Assembly (NCBI GenBank): GCA_900472605.1
Contig: UCJD01000060.1
Location: 29,871-93,870 of the forward strand
Source of the DNA: Hyphomicrobiales bacterium
GTDB taxonomy: Bacteria; Pseudomonadota; Alphaproteobacteria; Rhizobiales; Rhizobiaceae
Reading direction: 5' to 3'
DNA: 64,000 nt
The translations under genes and the position numbers were made by a program. Of the stretch, positions 60,635-64,000 are shown one piece after another (within the stretch, counting starts at the first letter, position 1; each line of letters begins with the position of its first letter). The notes below the pieces were generated by a model, which saw nothing but the letters and a program-made list of their open reading frames with translations, had not been told where the DNA came from and did not search any database.

Positions 60635-60668
60635 AAAGCCGCCCACGCCGGGCGGCTTTTTGCGTTTC
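60635..60668 (+). terminator. Terminator of the beta-barrel gene
   Basis: Stem AAAGCCGCCC / GGGCGGCTTT, 5-base loop, followed by TTTGCGTTT, 20 bases past the stop. Confidence 0.92.
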
Positions 60669-60720
60669 GGCCCTGCGTCGCAGCTGCGTCAAAAAATCCT
60701 TCACCCGCGACACTTCTCCG

Positions 60721-60749
60721 TTGACGATGACAGCGCTCATCTGTATTTA
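60721..60749 (+). promoter_or_regulatory. serC: Sigma-70 type promoter of serC
   Basis: TTGACG and TATTTA are separated by exactly 17 bases. A start near 60756 would give a leader of about 49 bases containing the serC hairpin. Confidence 0.65.
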
Positions 60750-60755
60750 CGGCGG

Positions 60756-60804
60756 CGGGACACCTCTCCCCAACGAGAGGCTAATTACCTGGAAGGGTAT
60801 AGAT
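60756..60804 (+). promoter_or_regulatory. serC: serC leader RNA motif
   Basis: The leader has a perfect hairpin CCTCTC / GAGAGG with a 6-base loop at 60763-60780, then CTAATTACCTGGAAGGG just before the start codon. This matches my memory of the alphaproteobacterial serC motif (Corbino et al. set of conserved leaders), found only upstream of serC-serA. Its ligand or mechanism is not known. Confidence 0.65.
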
Positions 60805-61986
60805 ATGGCCAATGCCACCGCAAAGCCGGACGTGCGTCCGCAGAACACCCATTTTTCTTCTGGCCCTTGCTCGAAGCGCCCCGGTTGGTCGCTCGAAGCT
60901 CTCTCCGACGCGCCGCTCGGCCGCTCGCATCGCGCGAAAGTCGGAAAGACCAAGCTCAAGCAGGCCATTGATCTCACCCGCGAAATTCTGGAAGTGCCTG
61001 CGGATTACCGCATCGGCATCGTTCCTGCCTCCGATACCGGCGCCGTCGAAATGGCGCTCTGGTCGCTGCTCGGCGAGCGCGGCGTCGACATGGTTGCCTG
61101 GGAAAGCTTTGGCGCCGGTTGGGTCACCGACGTCGTCAAGCAGCTGAAGCTGAAAGACGTGCGCAAGATCGAAGCCGGTTATGGCGAACTGCCCGATCTC
61201 TCGACCATCGATTTCGACCGCGACGTCGTCTTCACCTGGAACGGCACCACCTCTGGTGTGCGCGTTCCGAACGCCGACTTCATTCCTGCCGACCGCAAGG
61301 GCCTGACCATCTGCGACGCGACGTCTGCCGCCTTCGCGCAGAACCTCGATTTCGCCAAGCTCGATGTCGTCACCTTCTCCTGGCAGAAGGTTCTCGGCGG
61401 CGAGGGCGCACATGGCGTCATCATCCTCAGCCCGCGTGCCGTCGAGCGTCTGACGACCTACGCACCGGCCTGGCCGCTGCCGAAGATCTTCCGCATGACC
61501 TCGGGCGGCAAGCTGATCGAGGGCATCTTCACCGGCGAGACCATCAACACGCCGTCGATGCTCTGCGTCGAGGACTACATCGATGCGCTGCAGTGGTCGA
61601 AGCAGGTCGGCGGTCTGAAGGGCCTGATGGCCCGCGCCGACGCCAATGCCAAGGTCATCGCCGACTTCGTCGCCGCCAATGACTGGATCGCCAACCTGGC
61701 GGTGAAGGCCGAGACGGCGTCGAACACCTCGGTCTGCCTGAAGATCACCGACAAGGACGTTGCGGCACTCGACGCCGACGGCCAGGCGAACTTCGCCAAG
61801 GGCATCGTCAGCCTGCTCGACAAGGAAGGTGTCGCCTACGACATCGGCCACTATCGCGACGCGCCGTCTGGCCTGCGCATCTGGGCCGGCGCCACGATCG
61901 AAACATCAGACATGCAGAAGCTGATGCCGTGGCTGACCTGGGCTTTCGAGACCCAGAAGGCAACGCTGTCCCAGGCTGCTGCCTGA
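60805..61986 (+). CDS. serC: Phosphoserine aminotransferase
   Basis: This 393-residue pyridoxal-phosphate enzyme converts 3-phosphohydroxypyruvate and glutamate to 3-phosphoserine. It is the long alphaproteobacterial form: NTHFSSGPCSKRPGWSLEAL near 13, GIVPASDTGAVEMALWSLLG near 72, and VVTFSWQKVLGGEGAHGVI with the cofactor lysine near 195. The ATG at 60805 has GGAAGGG before it. serA follows after 85 bases; the two make up the first steps of serine synthesis. Confidence 0.96.
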   Translation: MANATAKPDVRPQNTHFSSGPCSKRPGWSLEALSDAPLGRSHRAKVGKTKLKQAIDLTREILEVPADYRIGIVPASDTGAVEMALWSLLGERGVDMVAWESFGAGWVTDVVKQLKLKDVRKIEAGYGELPDLSTIDFDRDVVFTWNGTTSGVRVPNADFIPADRKGLTICDATSAAFAQNLDFAKLDVVTFSWQKVLGGEGAHGVIILSPRAVERLTTYAPAWPLPKIFRMTSGGKLIEGIFTGETINTPSMLCVEDYIDALQWSKQVGGLKGLMARADANAKVIADFVAANDWIANLAVKAETASNTSVCLKITDKDVAALDADGQANFAKGIVSLLDKEGVAYDIGHYRDAPSGLRIWAGATIETSDMQKLMPWLTWAFETQKATLSQAAA

Positions 61987-62071
61987 GTTGATCGCATCCG
62001 GCTCCGCCTGACGGGCGGAGCCTTGCATCCCTGATTTCATCCATCTCAGACGTTTTTGAAGGAAGCCCCCA

Positions 62072-63667
62072 ATGGCACCTCGCGTACTCGTATCCGACGA
62101 ACTGTCGGAAACCGCCGTCCAGATCTTCCGTGATCGCGGCGTCGAAGTCGATTTCCAGCCGCAACTCGGCAAGGACAAGGACAAGCTCGCCGAAATCATC
62201 GGCAATTATGACGGTCTCGCCATCCGCTCGGCCACCAAGGCGACCGAGAAGCTCATCGCGGCTGCGACCAACCTCAAGGTCATCGGCCGCGCCGGCATCG
62301 GCGTCGACAATGTCGATATCCCGGCTGCGTCGAAGCGCGGCATCATCGTCATGAACACCCCGTTCGGCAACTCGATCACGACGGCTGAGCACGCCATCGC
62401 GCTGATGTTCGCCGTTGCCCGCCAGCTTCCCGCCGCCGATGCCTCGACGCAGGCCGGCAAGTGGGAAAAGTCGAAGTTCATGGGTGTCGAGATCACCGGC
62501 AAGGTGCTCGGCGTCATCGGCGCCGGCAACATCGGCGGCATCGTCTGCAAGAAGGCCATCGGCCTCGGCATGCATGTTCTCGCCTACGACCCCTTCCTCT
62601 CGGCCGAGCGCGCCCAGGAAATGGGCGTCACCAAGGTCGAGCTCGAAGAGCTGCTCGCCAAGGCCGACTTCATCACGCTGCACGTTCCGATGACCGACAA
62701 GACCCGCGGCATTCTCGGCAAGGACAATCTCGCCAAGACCAAGCCCGGCGTTCGTATCATCAACTGCGCCCGTGGTGGCCTGGTTGACGAAGCGGCACTC
62801 GCAGACGCCATCAAGTCCGGCCATGTCGCCGGCGCCGGCTTCGACGTGTTCGAAGTGGAGCCCGCCAAGGAAAGCCCGCTGTTCGGCCTGCCGAACGTCG
62901 TCTGCACGCCGCACTTGGGCGCCTCGACCACCGAAGCGCAGGAAAACGTCGCGCTGCAGGTTGCCGAGCAGATGTCGGACTACCTCGTCAAGGGTGCGGT
63001 CTCCAACGCCATCAACATGCCGTCGATCACCGCTGAGGAAGCGCCGATCCTGAAGCCGTTCATCAAGCTCGCCGACGTTCTCGGCGCCTTCGTCGGCCAG
63101 GTCTCGGAAGATCCGATCAAGGAAATCGAGATCCTGTTCGATGGCGCCACCGCCAGCATGAACACCCGTGCGCTGACATCGGCGCTGCTCGCCGGCCTGA
63201 TCCGCAACCAGGTGGCCGACGTCAACATGGTTTCGGCGCCGATCATGATCAAGGAAAAGGGCATCGTCCTCTCCGAGGTCAAGCGCGACAAGACCGGCGT
63301 CTATGACGGCTACATCAAGCTGACGGTCAAGACCGACAAGCAGACCCGCTCGGTCGCCGGTACCGTCTTCTCCGACGGCAAGCCGCGCTTCATCCAGATC
63401 AAGGGCATCAATCTCGACGGCGACGTCGGCGCCAACATGGTCTACATCTCCAACACCGACGTTCCCGGCATGATCGGCTTCATCGGCACGACACTGGGTG
63501 CGGCCGGTGTCAACATCGCCAACTTCCAGCTCGGCCGTGGCGAGCAGGGCGGCGATGCGATTGCGCTGCTTTATGTCGATGGCCCCGTCAGCGACGAGGT
63601 GCTTGCAAAATTGACGGCCAACTCGGCAATCCGACAGGCCAAGCCGCTCGTATTCAACGTCGATTGA
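62072..63667 (+). CDS. serA: D-3-phosphoglycerate dehydrogenase
   Basis: This 531-residue enzyme oxidises 3-phosphoglycerate with NAD+ as the first step of serine synthesis. The nucleotide motif VIGAGNIGG is at 148-156, the catalytic Arg region NCARGGLVDE near 232 and the His region TPHLGASTTEAQ near 281. An intervening domain (about 320-450) and a C-terminal ACT domain (about 455-531; GDVGANMVYISNTDVPGMIG) follow; the ACT domain usually mediates serine feedback. Long, type I SerA is normal here. Confidence 0.97.
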   Translation: MAPRVLVSDELSETAVQIFRDRGVEVDFQPQLGKDKDKLAEIIGNYDGLAIRSATKATEKLIAAATNLKVIGRAGIGVDNVDIPAASKRGIIVMNTPFGNSITTAEHAIALMFAVARQLPAADASTQAGKWEKSKFMGVEITGKVLGVIGAGNIGGIVCKKAIGLGMHVLAYDPFLSAERAQEMGVTKVELEELLAKADFITLHVPMTDKTRGILGKDNLAKTKPGVRIINCARGGLVDEAALADAIKSGHVAGAGFDVFEVEPAKESPLFGLPNVVCTPHLGASTTEAQENVALQVAEQMSDYLVKGAVSNAINMPSITAEEAPILKPFIKLADVLGAFVGQVSEDPIKEIEILFDGATASMNTRALTSALLAGLIRNQVADVNMVSAPIMIKEKGIVLSEVKRDKTGVYDGYIKLTVKTDKQTRSVAGTVFSDGKPRFIQIKGINLDGDVGANMVYISNTDVPGMIGFIGTTLGAAGVNIANFQLGRGEQGGDAIALLYVDGPVSDEVLAKLTANSAIRQAKPLVFNVD

Positions 63668-63695
63668 GCTTTCCTCCCAGGGAAGTCATGAAGAG

Positions 63696-63728
63696 ACCCG
63701 GCGCAGGCGACTGTGCCGGGTTTTCTGT
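63696..63728 (+). terminator. serA terminator
   Basis: Stem ACCCGGCGCA / TGTGCCGGGT with a 6-base loop, then TTTCTGTTT, 29 bases past the stop. Confidence 0.9.
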
Positions 63729-63831
63729 TTCAGCTCTTTCGCGGCGACGTTGATCGCGGGCGGGCGGGCGCTATCTACCTGATCGCGTGCCGTTCCGGCC
63801 GATCATTATGCCGATCATCAGGGAGATTCTC

Positions 63832-63984
63832 ATGACACGATTTGCCGTCGCCATCGCGCTCACATCGCTGCTGGCACTGTCGTCCTGCGCCAATACCGCC
63901 AACGGCCTTGCCAAGGACGGCCGCCAGATGGGCAATGCCGTCGATGACAGCACGCATCGGGTTCTGAAGGCCGGCCAGAGCTAG
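63832..63984 (+). CDS. Entericidin-like small lipoprotein
   Basis: This 50-residue protein starts MTRFAVAIALTSLLALSSCA with a lipobox LALSSC (lipidated Cys19), followed by NTANGLAKDGRQMGNAVDDS, the glycine-spaced pattern of the entericidin A/B (EcnAB) family. These are small cell-envelope lipoproteins; in E. coli they form an antidote/bacteriolytic pair under osmotic and stationary-phase control, but single rhizobial members are of unknown role. GGGAGATTCTC precedes the ATG at 63832. Confidence 0.85.
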   Translation: MTRFAVAIALTSLLALSSCANTANGLAKDGRQMGNAVDDSTHRVLKAGQS

Positions 63985-64000
63985 AGCATTTCCGCATTTT

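Overview
The window is a chromosomal segment of an alphaproteobacterium, almost certainly a member of Rhizobiaceae (Rhizobium/Agrobacterium type). The evidence is the high GC content, rhizobial families (DUF1465/RcdA, DUF1192, DUF4164, IalB), the lpiA-acvB pair, an sqdB-D-C sulfolipid cluster, a RIME-like palindromic repeat, a serC leader element and CtrA-type TTAA-N7-TTAAC sites. Most of it is core genome; no phage, IS element, CRISPR array, tRNA or rRNA gene was seen.

0-16 kb: a BrnT toxin with a partial antitoxin, an ABC exporter, rpmE, the CtrA-proteolysis adaptor rcdA, an MFS carrier and a PhzF protein. A central-carbon block on the minus strand follows: class I aldolase, pgk, gap and tkt, with a K+/H+ antiporter and two small proteins between pgk and gap. 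15.5-26 kb, mostly plus strand: a DUF4164 protein, zapA and a probable 6S RNA, a DUF1127 peptide, an IMPACT-family protein, an NAD-type 6-phosphogluconate dehydrogenase, an MscS channel, and the lysyl-phosphatidylglycerol synthase/hydrolase pair mprF(lpiA)-acvB.

26-41 kb: ruvC-ruvA-ruvB on the minus strand, with an AbrB-VapC toxin-antitoxin (TA) module in each of its two gaps. Then come a chemotaxis receptor, a TetA-like efflux carrier, two oxidoreductases, SH3 and IalB envelope proteins, yebC and a HigBA module. 41-47 kb: a metallo-hydrolase, a YmdB-like phosphodiesterase, 5-formyl-THF cyclo-ligase and sqdB/sqdD/sqdC for sulfoquinovosyl diacylglycerol. 47-59 kb, plus strand: the envelope cluster ybgC-[Phd-VapC]-tolQRAB-pal-cpoB followed by tilS, ftsH and glmM. 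59-64 kb: a CtrA-box-preceded outer-membrane beta-barrel, the serine pathway genes serC (with leader RNA) and serA, and an entericidin-like lipoprotein.

The most notable features are these. Five type II TA modules lie within 48 kb, three of them inside otherwise conserved housekeeping clusters (two in ruvCAB, one between ybgC and tolQ). Candidate cell-cycle (CtrA) control sits upstream of rcdA and of an outer-membrane protein. An FNR/FixK-like box, a CtrA-like site and a terminator frame a possible small RNA. A second, multi-hairpin RNA candidate lies next to the K+/H+ antiporter. A double LacI-type operator precedes the class I aldolase gene. All functional names rest on reading the sequence and family knowledge; no database search was run.
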